Below are positions 24,147-34,847 of a stretch of DNA of 64,000 nt, piece by piece. Below the pieces are notes generated by a model that had not been told where the DNA came from, made no database searches, and saw only the letters and a list, made by a program, of their open reading frames with translations. Position 1 is the first letter of the stretch. The number at the start of each line of letters is the position of its first letter. The stretch comes from Candidula unifasciata. Lineage: Eukaryota; Mollusca; Gastropoda; Stylommatophora; Geomitridae. The position numbers and the translations under genes were made by a program. The DNA is taken from positions 102,001-166,000 of the forward strand of contig CAJHNH020002779.1 in the NCBI GenBank assembly GCA_905116865.2, given 5' to 3'.

Positions 24147-24310
24147 GGCACCCGCGGTAGCGCACTGGCTAGCCGCTTTGCTTCCGACCTGAAAGTTTGG
24201 AGCTCGAAACTGCACTGAGTCGGATGTTTTGTGTAACTGACCGTAGCTCTCAGGTCCGCCCAGCTGAAAAGGGGCATAAGGAAATGCCCTGGTAAAGAAA
24301 AGGTAGAAGA
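24147..24310 (+). mobile_element. SINE family A with tRNA-like head
   Basis: Head ggcacccgcggtagcgcact ggctagccg, with an A-box-like tagcgcactgg and a B-box-like ggagctcgaaac. Body gctctcaggtccgcccagct; 3' part shortened. Confidence 0.65.
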
Positions 24311-24429
24311 TGTGTTGTTGATGACATCACACACTTGTGCTGATTGGTCTATAAAATATAGCTATGGCACAATACACTCAAAGGTGCTTTACTTTGACAA
24401 CATATGCCTCATAGGTCAGAGGCATGAAA

Positions 24430-24785
24430 TCATCATCATCATGTGCCCTGCCAACGAGCATAGGCGCTCATGCGCCTCCACAGATCACGATTCCTGGTTG
24501 ATGATATCCCTCCATGCCATCGTTTTAGCCCATACAGCGTAATTTCTCTTGGTCTGCCTCTACCCCTTTTCCCACTGATCTTTCCAGTTGTCACGATGTT
24601 CTCTAATGTCTCTCTTCTCATTATGTGGCCAAAGAACCGTGTTTGTCTCTTTCTTATTGTTGTATATAGAGATCTACTTTCATTAGCTTCTTTCAAGCAA
24701 TCGTTGTTAGTTACTCTGGCCATCCAAGGTATTCTAAAGTTCGTCTCAGAAACCACATCTCTGTTGCTTCCAAATTCTTCCTAAT
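24430..24785 (-). mobile_element. LINE C-terminal fragment
   Basis: Minus-strand frame 24756-24439: FRIPWMARVTNNDCLKEANE, RFFGHIMRRETLENIVTTGK and GKRGRGRPREITLYGLKRWH, ending YARWQGT. This is the standard LINE tail of the group with a C-terminal GHIMRR/GRGRPR block. It ends in (ATC)n at 24430-24440. No catalytic domain. Confidence 0.85.
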
Positions 24786-25419
24786 TAGACACGAAATATC
24801 TTTATTTTAATCCATACAGCACATCAGTATAAAGACTATCGCCTGCAACACGGAAAGGTGCCAGAGCGAGAGAAACGTGTAATTTAAGTCTGCAAAAGAA
24901 GCAAGGAAAAATAAACGGGTGACTCACAGAAGTGTATCAACTACCGGAATTAAAACATACTTTTCCCAATAACAAAAAACAGCTTTAATCTGAAAGAAAT
25001 AAAACCGTTACGAAACAATCAAAACCAACACAAGTCAAGCCACAAGAGTTGTGTTAACAGTTGACTCTAAAATATACTCTAAAAACAGAGTCATGCAGTT
25101 AAATTCTATGCAGGAAAGGGAATGGCACAACTTTTATATGGATAAAAAGACTCGAAAATTAGTTTGAAATAGAAGAGTCTGCAATGTCGTTATAATTTCC
25201 CACCCATTTCCCCTCCATTGTTCTCCATCACTGTGTTACCGTTCTTCGCGTTGTGGCTTTTGTTCTGTACACGCTCACAAACGAACTATGATGACGTTCG
25301 GAAGCCTGCCTTTAACGCCAGAATCGTTTACAGCTTGCTATTCAAAATCTGCCCCATCTCACTGACATCTCTCTATAATTTATCGTGCCGACATCGATCG
25401 TTAGCAGTCGGGACTGAAT

Positions 25420-25745
25420 AACAGATGTATGGTTAATTCCATCTTCTGCTCCTTCTTCATCGTTCACCTGTTGTAAACTCCGGCGGAAAGTCCTGGCTGT
25501 TCGTCCATCTAAACTCTGGCTTTGTGCCATGGCCTGAGTTTTGCGGGCACATCCGTTTTACTGGCTTATTTGTGAGCAGTTGGCTGTTCCCTGTTGCTCG
25601 AGAAGATGCAGTCCGACTTTGAATGAAGCTCCCAAACAGCTGACTCATACAACGTACTTATTGGAAAGGGGAAAAAGGGGGGGGGGGGGCGCAGTGAGTC
25701 TATTTTTGTCTTCCCCACAACGGGGCAGCGAAACCCACACAAGAA
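25420..25745 (-). mobile_element. SINE-like family C
   Basis: Reverse-complement copy: atcgttcacctgttgtaaac, ccggcggaaagtcctggctg, then a G homopolymer and gtgagtctatttttgtcttc, ggggcagcgaaacccacac at the 5' end of the element. The middle has diverged. Confidence 0.65.
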
Positions 25746-26046
25746 GTATGGTTCACTGAAACAATACTCAACATCATCATCATGTGTGCCTGACCAGATG
25801 TCACTGACGGCTCGCAGTATATATCTTAACCCCGATCACTCCTGAACAACGTCTTCTTCTTCTTCTTCTTCTTCATACATCGAATCCAGTCCTGCATCTC
25901 TGATCTCTCTCGCTAACGTTCGTTTAAAGCTTTCTCTTGTCCGTTCTCGTTTCTTCAGCCCATTTGCTTCCCATTTCTGTACACATCTGATTGTGTTTCT
26001 GTCCACTTCTAATGATATGTTAAAGTTATCACCATCCTCAATGTTA

Positions 26047-26310
26047 TAACTAGTCTTCTTCTTTTTCTTCTTCTTCTTCTTTTTCTTTTTCTTTTTCTTC
26101 TTCTTCTTCTTCTTCTTCTTCTTCTTCTTCGCGTTCACCGGCTGTAAACTCCGGTGGAAAGTTATCGTTGTTCGCTCACTTCTGGACTTCTAATCTCTTC
26201 TCAGAATCTGAGTGCCATCGTTTTACAGATTTGACTCATTTGCATGCAACTGCTGGCGACTCTTACGACATGCTTTTGGGTAGGCAGTGGGTCTATTCTT
26301 GTTTTCCCTA
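26047..26310 (-). mobile_element. SINE-like family C with expanded GAA tail
   Basis: On the minus strand the body (from about 26310) ends at gtttacagccggtgaacgcg, followed by a (GAA)n tail of about 80 bp, seen here as ttcttcttc at 26052-26130. The tail accounts for the poly-Lys frame on the minus strand. Confidence 0.82.
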
Positions 26311-26555
26311 CTATTAATATTAGAGGGTTGTCTAGACGTTCTTCTCATCACTTCGCTTTTCTTGAATGCATCCATCCTATTGAATGAAACGCTTTCCCCA
26401 AGTTCTGTTGTTATTGTAAAGTTGTCGGCACCTGCAGATTGTGTTGCACTGAATGCAGTTCATAATTTCGTCATATCTGGTTCGATCCCGATACAGGCGC
26501 TGCGGCAGCAGACTAGCTTTCAAGTTGTTGAGTTAAACCATCAACATTCAATAAC

Positions 26556-26900
26556 CGCTAGGGCCGGGCCACGACCGCCTCCAGCTGACGGGCCGTGCTG
26601 CTGAGGTCACAGGGTCGGCTAACGGTTAAAGCAAGCGGTTCTCAAACAAGAAATAAACTATTTTTGACAGTGACGAGGGAAGACAACTTAAATGTTTAAC
26701 TTTCAAGTATCTACATGCCCTCTTTATTCATTTCACAATTTGTAGCCGACTTTTCGTGATTATTGCCGCGGCATCCCACGGCATACACTCACGGCACCCA
26801 AGTGTGCATCGGCACCCAGTTTGAGAACCGCTGCGTTAACGCATCCGACCCGGTGACGAAAGCAGCACGGCCCGTCAGCTGGAGCCGGTCGTGGTTGGGT
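26556..26900. repeat. Long inverted repeat with hAT-like inner ends
   Basis: The outer arms (26556-26618 and 26842-26900) pair over about 55-60 bp around cagctgacgggccgtgctgc. Inside, agcggttctcaaac at about 26634 pairs with gtttgagaaccgct ending at about 26832. The whole acts as one palindromic, MITE-like unit. Confidence 0.75.
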
Positions 26901-27139
26901 CATTTCCCTGCCAACGGCGATATGGTGACATGTCTGTACAGTGGAACCTAGATATAATCCGTGGTTCTTTTTCTTTTATTTCACTCCATCTCGTAGGGAA
27001 TTCCCGGGCAAGTCCAATAGGTGTTAAGGTGTGAAACGAAAACCGACTAATATTAACCCTAAGCCCCTTATAATATATGGACTTTTCCGGGAGTTCACTA
27101 CGAACTCTGGAAGTCCCTAAATTGGGGCAAGATTCCCCC

Positions 27140-27690
27140 CCCCCCTCTTCCCAATAACCTAATCTGTTCCATGACTGAGCTCGTATGGTGAAAACTATTT
27201 TCCTCCCAAAAATTATTGTGTCAATAATTTCAATTCGTTCACTCCCTCCAAAAATCACTCCATTCGTTTCAAAATGTTTTTGTTTCCTTAACGAGAAGAA
27301 TGTGTGGAATTTTTTTTTTTTTGGTACTAATCTCGCGGAAGTCACCTCACGTAGCTTGAGCGCGAAATCTCGTAGCCATTCCCACGGGCTGTCCTACCTT
27401 CTAGGGGTGTCAGGTGTTGCTTGTTTTAACATTTTAAGAGATCCACTACCGACGACAGCCACCGCCAACTAGCGTGGAACAAATTTATAAACAATCAATA
27501 ATTAGATATTCCCAAAGCGTCGCGCTTCCCCTGCAGTACTTCCTGCTTTTACACAGTCGCCTGCGGTGGCTCAACTATTCACAACAACAACACATTCCAG
27601 AAACAACATCCGTTCACACAAAAGACAGTAGCATACAGCAAAGCTTCGCAAGTGAGTCTGGCAGATAGTGTCGTATCTAGGTACGCTGGT
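27140..27690. other. Intron sequence without recognised features
   Basis: No exon or repeat family recognised. A degenerate piece of SINE A may follow at about 27700-27775 (cagcactggatgggtgatgt). Confidence 0.4.
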
Positions 27691-27954
27691 ATTCCGAGGT
27701 TCCGCTATATTCATATATCCCAGTCAGCACTGGATGGGTGATGTCAACATCAAGCCGACCGCCTTTGCTTCCGCGGACACATATTTTAACCTCTAACTCC
27801 ATCGTCTTTCTCTCAAACCCTCACCTTTTTAGCCGTTACTTAGTTTCTCAAGTCTGTCAAATTCCCCTCACGAATAATATCGTATTTTGGTAACTCCTGG
27901 CTTAATCCCACTCCGCACTTCCCCAAAATTATTTATTTTTGGCAGACAGTTTGA

Positions 27955-28150
27955 AAACACCCTGGGTTAAGATTTTGGAATCTAGGGTTGTTGATTTTTT
28001 TATTTTATATATATCCTTATATAAAAGTGGGTAAGTGTTTCTTTTGTTGCTATAACATTTGTACTTTTTACCATTCTTGAGTTTTTGTTTTTTGTTCTTT
28101 GCTTCTGTATTGCTAGTTTTTTTTTTTTTTTTGTCATTGGCAGCCCTTGT
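27955..28150. mobile_element. hAT-like family G, diverged copy
   Basis: Shares tatatatatccttatataaa agtgggtaa, then ttgttctttgcttctgtatt and the end cattggcagccct with the 45531-46145 element. The left end is degraded. Confidence 0.65.
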
Positions 28151-28473
28151 CAGAGGGTGACGTGATGAACATTTTAAACATCGTGTATCCTTCTATTTTA
28201 CTTCTTTCTATGAGTGCCGATCAATACACCGTCTGTTTATTTATTATACATATTGACAAAGAACGACAAGTGTCAATCAGCGCAAGAACTATACCTCCTC
28301 ACGCCACCTCACAGTACCTCACGGCCAAACAGGATGGTTCTCATCATGATGATGATTTTTCTCCCGCCTTTCTAACCCCTACTGGAGCATAGGGCCTCAA
28401 CCAACTCATGCCAAGTCGTTCTGGTGATGATGATGATGATAATGACGATGATGAAAACAAAGCAAGTACATAC

Positions 28474-28554
28474 CGTGTCTTTGTGAGGTAGATGTTCTTT
28501 TCTGATTTTGAAGAAATTCTTGCCCAAATGTCGAAGGCCTTTGGCGAAGCGTTT
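28474..28554 (-). CDS. RERE: RERE exon: SANT domain core
   Basis: The 81-nt exon, phase 0 at both ends, has acceptor tcctaccccacag and donor gtatgtac. Its 27 codons read [18 protein letters not shown] followed by KEHLPHKDT. This is the second and third helix region of the RERE SANT domain ([27 protein letters not shown] in the family), with the characteristic GKNFF. The intron immediately upstream is a 7-unit tandem array of about 78 bp per unit (28555-29105). Each unit repeats the polypyrimidine tract and CAG of this acceptor. Confidence 0.95.
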
Positions 28555-29105
28555 CTGTGGGGTAGGAGAAAAAGAAAGCAAAACTTCACTAGACAAGAAT
28601 GGTGGGATGGATTAATGGTGCCATTGGCTTGACTGTGGGGGAGGAGAAATAAATACAAAACTTCACTAGACAAGGATGATGGGATAGATTTATGGCGCAG
28701 TTAGCTTGGCTGTGGGGAAGGAGAAATACAATACAAAACATCACTAGACAACGATGATGGGATGGATTTATGGCGCAGTTAGCTTGGCTGTGGGGAAGGA
28801 GAAATACAATACAAAACCACTAGACAAGGATGATGGGATGGATTTATGGTGCAGTTAGCTTGGCTGTGGGGAAGGAGGAGAAGAAGAAAACAAAACATCA
28901 CTAGAAAGTCTAGTGGGATGGATTAATGGTGCAGTTAGCTTGGCTGTGGGGAAGGAGGAGAAGAAGAAAACAAAACATCACTAGACAAGTCTAGTGGGAT
29001 GGATTAATGGTGCAGTTAGCTTGGCTGTGGGGAAGGAGGAGAAGAAGAAAACAAAACATCACTAGACAAGTCTAGTGGGATGGATTAATGGTGCAGTTAG
29101 CTTGG
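28555..29105. repeat. Tandem array (about 78-bp unit) seeded by the 28554 splice acceptor
   Basis: Seven units starting at 28555, 28633, 28710, 28788, 28864, 28944 and 29025. Each begins ctgtggggaaggagaaa or ctgtggggaaggaggag, which on the gene strand is a polypyrimidine tract ending CCCCACAG. The first unit is the real acceptor. Splicing at the next one (exon from 28632) would read TCA AGC CAA TGG CAC CAT and then a stop, TAA. The three units farthest from the exon are nearly identical; the unit at the exon is the most diverged. Confidence 0.93.
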
Positions 29106-29339
29106 CTTGTTTTGCAGGGGACAAATTTTTTTTTTCAGTCAGCACGTTCAATCAGCATCCCTGAAGGGGGAGCTTTAGGTTATAATTGTGACTCCAACAT
29201 GGCTTAGCATGCTCGCCACCAAGTAGCCATGAAAAGGATTCTTGCAGTGTCGACGAGCACACAGCGGCCAGACACAAATACTGTCCCAACCGGCGACAAT
29301 GTCGTCTACCGGCGAGCCAATGGGCGACATATTATACAG

Positions 29340-29600
29340 GGCTGTGGTTTTCAACCTTTCTAAGGTAAACCCCCCTTCCCCTCCCCCACACTTAGTTTAT
29401 AATTCAATTCATGTGTTTTCCTATTAATTTTCAACAGTAGATATCCAGTTTATTAAAAAAAAACTGGGATTTATAAATAAACTTTAAAAAAAAAAAAACA
29501 TTATTAAAATAGATTATTATAAATCCAAGGACTTAATTTCACAACGGCTTGATGCCCCCACCCCCCCTCCCCCCACAAACCCAAGTGTGAAAACCAATGA
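29340..29600. mobile_element. Possible hAT-like MITE
   Basis: Ends gctgtggttttcaaccttt and (reverse complement) cattggttttcacacttggg are similar and inverted. No clear target duplication; the interior is AT-rich with C homopolymers. Confidence 0.45.
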
Positions 29601-29669
29601 CACAAAGTCATAACCATAACCAAGATTTGAGCCCACCGCCAAAACATTCTGAAGCTAGCTATGCAATTT

Positions 29670-29762
29670 AATTATTCGCCTCTTACGACATGCGTGTTAA
29701 GACCCCCTCCCCACCCCCATCCCAAACGGGGTCCCGGAAAGAACCCACACAGGCAGAATAAA
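29670..29762 (-). mobile_element. SINE-like family C, 5' fragment
   Basis: The reverse complement shows the family start: cctgtgtgggttctttccgg, gaccccgtttgggatg and cgcatgtcgtaagaggcga. Confidence 0.6.
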
Positions 29763-29774
29763 TGGTTAGTTCGA

Positions 29775-30075
29775 CGGTAGTCTCCCCAGATCCCGCCTAT
29801 ATAGACACTAGTTCACTTCTGATTGGTAGTTCCATAGCCCCGTGACCTTCATAGAGGTTACAGGGATGTTACGCAATGCCGTTGATATCGCCTGTTGTAT
29901 ATTTCAACACGACGGCGCTTTTAACACTTCTAAAAACATGGAGAAACTGGGTCTAACACAACCCCGCTAGAGAGTGCTGCAACCTATGTCACAGGCATTC
30001 TCTTTCTTGGAATGAAAACGTAAACGCAAGACATCTGAGAAACCAAACAACAGAGCGGGACACACCCGTAACTTT
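29775..30075 (+). repeat. Dispersed repeat, family E
   Basis: Shares blocks with 40290-40570 and, inverted, 32040-32390: tagacactagttcacttctg, gttgtatatttcaacacgac, gagaaactgggtctaacaca and ctctttcttggaatgaaaac. The order is conserved in all three, so it is a transposed element of unknown type. Confidence 0.7.
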
Positions 30076-30079
30076 CAGA

Positions 30080-30640
30080 AAAGTCGACCAGTCCAAATTA
30101 GGAATGAAAAGTGACCTACTCTATCCTGGGAGACTAACAGAGAACCTGAAAAAATATATCACAGCGTGCCATCTAACTTAACCTCCAAAACAGTAGTAGC
30201 GGGTCAATACAAAATGTCAAAGCAGGACTGGTGTTATAAGGTCAATTGACAATAACATTTTTCCTGAGCACGCCGGGACTTCTGCTTCTCACTTAATACC
30301 CCATCCAATCACCTTACGAACAGCCTCCTATTCTCCCGGGCAAGGGGTTAACTCGGGAGACCGCCCTGCCGTGTTGAAAGAGGATCCCGACTTGAAAGTG
30401 ATTGCAGGTCGTTTAGACAGCACAATGGCCGCCAACAGAAAGCCGCTCTCGACAGCGTGGGCAAATATTTCACCGCCGGAGCGTCGCATCTTCGGCTCCT
30501 TTTCGCCATCCAATACATTAGTTCGGCTCTGAGTCATTGTCCCGAAGGAATTGGGTGACAACCCGCCCATGTAAAGCCAACAAGGCAGCGGACGAATGTG
30601 TGTCAACTTTCCCGTGCATTTACGAAAATATCGTCTTCAC
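30080..30640. other. Intron sequence without recognised features
   Basis: GC-richer than its surroundings, without recognised exon or repeat similarity. Confidence 0.4.
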
Positions 30641-30653
30641 TTTGTCCCAAGCC

Positions 30654-31172
30654 CAGTGTTGCCACTTTGGATGTTTTACATCCAAATTTAAATGTTTTCC
30701 CTTGCATTTAGATGGCGTTTTTGACGTTTAGATGGTAGATGTTTTTCTAGATACTTTTCATTTGGGGTAAATTTATCAAATTTAACCTTAAAAACAGGAT
30801 GAAATTTGACCTCTTAAATGCTATCTTGACAATAAAATTTTGCCGGATAAGAGAAGGAGACGGCTTTACAACTTATTGTCTCCCTGACTGGGCATTAAAA
30901 GAAATTGGAACAGCTAAAGCATACCAGTCATTTTAGATCTGAAGCTTCAACTTTATCATCCAAGCTAAGTTTATCATGTGGATCTTGTAAGGCAGTCTCC
31001 AGTAAAGATGAGGACATGATTCTATGGGGTAAGTCATATCAATTGCTATGTAATTTGTGACTCTTTCCATTTTGATGTTTTTTCTAGATGTTTTCCACGA
31101 ATATTTAGACGTTTTTAGATATTTTTTGACTCCGTTTTGGATGTTTTCTGTCAAAGAAAAGTGGCAACACTG
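30654..31172. mobile_element. hAT-like MITE with exact target duplication
   Basis: 519 bp, ends cagtgttgccactttggatg and (reverse complement) cagtgttgccacttttcttt. Flanked by the perfect 8-bp duplication cccaagcc (30646-30653 and 31173-31180). No transposase frame. The interior carries repeated TTTAGATGTTTT-like motifs. Confidence 0.9.
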
Positions 31173-31384
31173 CCCAAGCCTCCTCGAGCATAAGCCCTCG
31201 CCAGCTGTCTCGTTTATTGATCAAGTTCAGGCTACGGACTCGCTGGGACCGGTATCTTAGCCTCCTCGTTTGCTAACACGTGCTTCTCACTTGTTTCCTG
31301 TGGGAAATGAGCGCAGCGCAAGGGGAATTACTTTTTCGAGGCGGCTGTAACATTATGCTCTCTATTTCAGAAAAGCGGCGTCCG

Positions 31385-31650
31385 TGGTTTAGACGTTGCC
31401 AGTCCGACTCGTACTTCCAACGTACCGCGATCGAAACCCACTGCTGGCTGCGTGGATTTTTAATCATGATATGGGGCGTCGTGGGTGGACCCAGTCTAAA
31501 ATGGGTACAAGGATGGCTGTCCTGTGGAAGTAGAGACGGCCGGCGTAATGCTGACCACATTACCAACTTAGTGCCGATGGTCTGAAAAAAATATGGGCGC
31601 TCTTCCCATATACCTGATGCACTTAACAGCCTGAAAAGGGATCTTTACTT
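31385..31650 (+). mobile_element. SINE family A, near full length
   Basis: Head ccgtggtttagacgttgcca with A-box-like tggtttagacg and B-box-like gcgatcgaaaccc. Body gtgggtggacccagtctaaa atggg, taatgctgaccacattacc, and tail gggatctttacttactttac. Confidence 0.78.
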
Positions 31651-31674
31651 ACTTTACTATCTTGTTTACAGGTC

Positions 31675-31850
31675 GTGTGCTTTACAGGACGTTGCAGAAC
31701 CAACCCCAGCAGCCCCTGGCTGTTGTGTGGTTTCTCTAGACAAATTTACGTCCAGTAGTTTGCCATTGCTTTCTGGACGGGCGGCTTCTTGATACCACTG
31801 TCGAAACCAACGCAAGACGCATGGCCCGCAGCTGGGATCGAATATGGGAA
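31675..31850 (-). mobile_element. SINE family B
   Basis: Same block order as the copy split at 20531: gctttacaggacgttgcaga, ccagtagtttgccattgctt, tggacgggcggcttcttgat and cgcagctgggatcgaa. The tRNA-like head is truncated after the B box. Confidence 0.75.
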
Positions 31851-32039
31851 TGCTCCGAGTGTTGCGATGTCAATTCTTGACTCAACTCCACACAACTAAT
31901 AAATTAAGAAGCTACAACAACAACAGCAGACACGTACAAGAAACATCGTTAATCTCCCCAAATAGAGTAGGTCATTTTTCATTCACAAGTTTGTTGGGCT
32001 GGTCGACTTTCCTGAAGGTTACGAGTGTGTACCGCTGTG

Positions 32040-32082
32040 TTGTTTGCTTTCTGTTATGTCTTGCATTTACGTTTTCATTCCG

Positions 32083-32170
<88 letters not shown>

Positions 32171-32390
32171 TCTGTGACAAAGGTTGCAGCACTCTTTAGG
32201 GCGTTGTGTTAGGACTAGTTCCTTCATGTTTTTGGGAGTGTTAAAAGTGCTAGCGTGCTGAAATATACAATCCGCGATTTCAACGGCATTGCGGAACACC
32301 CCCGTAACCTTGTGCCAAGGTGATAGGTTCAGGAACTATCATTCAGAAGTGATCTACTGTGTAAATGGGCGGGGCGTGGAGAGATCAACG
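32040..32390 (-). repeat. Dispersed repeat, family E, with internal (GA)41
   Basis: Inverted relative to 29775-30075. Where the other copies have ctctttctt followed by ggaatgaaaac, this copy has gaaagaaa followed by a pure (GA) tract of about 82 bp (32086-32167). The microsatellite therefore grew from a short pyrimidine motif inside the element. Confidence 0.75.
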
Positions 32391-32508
32391 TGACTTTTAC
32401 CTACAAATACACACTTTCTCCTAAAAAAAATGAATAATTTTCTCCACTTTTACCTAATCCCTAAACAACCCTTCCCCCCTCCCTCTTTTTTTTTCCCGCC
32501 ATCCCCTC

Positions 32509-32775
32509 GCACCCTGCTGGCACCGTAATTACAAACACACACCGGGTGTTAACATACCCTGGTGGCACCGTAATTATGAACACACACCGGGTGTTAACAT
32601 ACCCTGGTGGCACCGTAATTATGAACACACACCGGGTGTTAACATACCCTGCTGGCACCGTAATTGTTAACACACCCTGTTGGCACCGTAATTACAAACA
32701 CACACCGGGTGTTAACATACCCTGCTGGCACCGTAATTACAAACACACACCGGGTGTTAACATACCCTGCCGGAA
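32509..32775. repeat. 45-bp minisatellite
   Basis: About six units built from accctggtggcaccgtaatt, atgaacacacaccgggtgtt and aacat; one unit is shortened. The repeat-encoded frames (ITVPAGYVNTRCVF) are not genes. Confidence 0.92.
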
Positions 32776-32824
32776 ACCAGACTAGCCATGGAATCCTTGA
32801 AGGCAACAACCGAAACACTGCTGC

Positions 32825-33085
32825 CAGGGCTGCCAATGGGATTTTTTTTTTTTTTTCAAACTCAGCTAAGCTGAACAAAAACCCAAGCAAAACATAAGCA
32901 AAGAACAACACCAGCAAAAAACCCAGATTATTTGAAAGTACGAATTTTATACTTACAAAACGAAACATTTACCCACTTTTTTATATGGATATATTTTTTT
33001 TTAAACCCCAGATTTCAAAATTTGAACCCACGGTGTCAAATAAAAACCTTGATCTGGGGGTAAAAACCCATCATTGGCAGCACTG
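32825..33085. mobile_element. hAT-like family G, complete short copy
   Basis: 261 bp, cagggctgccaatgggattt to cattggcagcactg, with flanking actgctgc (32817-32824) and actgcagc (33086-33093), an 8-bp duplication with one difference. Opposite orientation to 45531-46145; carries only a single copy of the segment amplified there. Confidence 0.85.
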
Positions 33086-33584
33086 ACTGCAGCAGAAACT
33101 GCTAGAGAGCTCTCCTCTCTCTCTCCACGCTTGTCTGCCCAGAGTTATGCCTTTATAAACGGCTGGCTGACCTAAGGGAGACAACCCCTGGCAGCCTCAC
33201 AGACAAAGCAGGGGGGGGGGGGGGGGGGGAACTCGTAACGGATACATATGATATTATTTAATTACACTGTTTCCGCTGAGGGGGAAAAAAAGGGAATAAG
33301 AGTATATTGGAAGATAAGTGGATGCGTGGGCATGCGCGAGCACACAAACGAATCACTTCAGGAACTCTGACATACTCAAGAGACCAAGAGGTCATCTCTT
33401 AAAAATAGACGCTGAGAGCACTGATAAGCACTCAATGAAGTATATTTTTCTACGTAGCGGGAGACACGACAGGCATGCAGACATTTTTTTTAAACGGCTC
33501 TATCATTTGACAAAGAACCGCTGTTGTGCCGCAACTAGACGCTCGCCTGCGGATCGGAAGTGGTGGGTTCGGGTGAGAGTCTTC

Positions 33585-33830
33585 TTCTTCTTCTCTTCCA
33601 CATTGTACCTCATCGAAGTCTCGGGGGAGGACGTAATGTTTGTTGATGAGCTCTGTCAAGAGCACTATTAAGACTGATGTTCATTTCTGAAAGGTTGTTC
33701 TTAATGCCATCACTCCATATTTTCCGAGGTCTTCCACTCGCTCTATACCCGTTGTAACGTTTTAGTGTGGCTCGCTGTGGCAGACAGTACCAGGGCATTC
33801 TTGTTAGGTGTCCAAACCACTTCCTTTGAT
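33585..33830 (-). mobile_element. LINE tail, diverged relative of the 4595 block
   Basis: The minus strand reads KWFGHLTRMPWYCLPQRATL, ASGRPRKIWSDGIKNNLSEM and NISLNSALDRAHQQTL. Unlike the copies at 4595 and 7022, the frame through KWFGHL is intact. It abuts a SINE A fragment at 33835. Confidence 0.82.
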
Positions 33831-33834
33831 GACC

Positions 33835-33915
33835 TAGGCTCCCAAGTCGACCCAGCCTTGAATGGATACCAGATGGGGTCGGTCCTGGGGAGGCAACTGC
33901 GTGTCCTTTTGCAGC
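33835..33915 (+). mobile_element. SINE family A fragment
   Basis: Short body piece: ggctcccaagtcgacccagc, cttgaatggataccagatgg and ggtcggtcctgggga. It joins directly to LINE and SINE B fragments. Confidence 0.6.
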
Positions 33916-33944
33916 AGGATGAAAAACTAACCCCTGCACTTTTG

Positions 33945-34110
33945 GGCAGTTTGTGATTTCAGTAGACAATTTTATGTTCAGTAGTTTGTCACTGCACTCT
34001 TAACGAGGAGTTCTTGATACCACTGTCGAAGTCAACCAGGTGCTCTACTCCCAAATCACCTGCAGATTGATGCAAACCCGGCATCTCGGAACTATGAAGC
34101 GCATTTGCAA
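33945..34110 (-). mobile_element. SINE family B, diverged
   Basis: cagtagtttgtcactgcact, gttcttgataccactgtcga and acccggcatctcggaactat gaagcgcatttgcaac match the head and middle of family B. Confidence 0.65.
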
Positions 34111-34189
34111 CATAAAATGCCCAGTAAATTATAGAAAACTATAGAAGAGGAGGAAATAGCAAGCCAGAAAATGAAACCAAGACAAGTTA

Positions 34190-34738
34190 TATAAACGACT
34201 ACACCACCAACATAACACCAACAAATGCAACAACATGACCACACCAATAACAAAAGCAACACCAACAATACCACCACAACAAGAGCAACAACAACAGAAA
34301 TACCAACAACCCCAAACAGAAACACCAACAATAACGGCAGAAATAGCAACAACAACAGATACAACACCCACCAAAAAATCAACAAAAACATCATTAAAAA
34401 GAACAACACTAACAAGAGAAACATTATCAACAACAAAATCAACAATAAGCACAACACCAACCTGAACGACATTAACAACAAGAACACCACCAACAGAAAG
34501 AACAACACCAACCAGAACAACATCAACAACAACAAAAACATCAGCAACAGGAAGAACAACACCAACAAAACAATATTAACAACAAGAAAACACCAACAAG
34601 AACAATACCAACAATTTGAACAACGTCAAAAAGAACAACCCTTACAAAAACAACACCACCACCAACAACAAGAACAACACCAACACAAACAATAACACCA
34701 ACAACAATATCAATAACAACACCAACTACAACAACACC
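34190..34738. repeat. Imperfect (AAC)n microsatellite
   Basis: About 550 bp of AAC with ACC, AAT and AAG interruptions, ending within about 10 bases of the donor at 34748. The Asn/Thr/Gln-rich plus-strand frames (up to 156 codons) and the Leu/Val frames on the other strand are repeat products. Confidence 0.9.
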
Positions 34739-34748
34739 ATGTACTTAC

Positions 34749-34847
34749 CACATCTTCCTCATTCCATTTCTTTTCCCGGTACATGACAGAAGGCACTTTG
34801 ACCAGTGCCTGCAGTGACTTGGACGTGTCGTAGTTGTTTGTGTGTAA
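34749..34847 (-). CDS. RERE: RERE exon: end of ELM2 and start of SANT
   Basis: The 99-nt exon, phase 0 at both ends, has acceptor ttgattgttgcag and donor gtaagtac. Its 33 codons begin LHTNNYDTSKSLQALVK and end EKKWNEEDV. It corresponds to RERE LHESGYDAGKALQRLVK...KCWTEDEV, the last ELM2 helix and the first SANT helix with its Trp. SANT domains bind histone tails. The acceptor and about the first 17 exon bases form part of the repeat unit of a roughly 1.8-kb minisatellite that runs directly upstream in the intron (34848-36620). The real acceptor is therefore the last of about 40 or more related sites. A GTT-type microsatellite starts within about 15 bases of the donor. Confidence 0.95.

Noticed and set aside
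26632..26833. hAT insertion with 8-bp duplication ggttaaag/cgttaacg
   Set aside because: The flanks belong to longer inverted arms, so the octamers are mirrored arm sequence rather than a target duplication.
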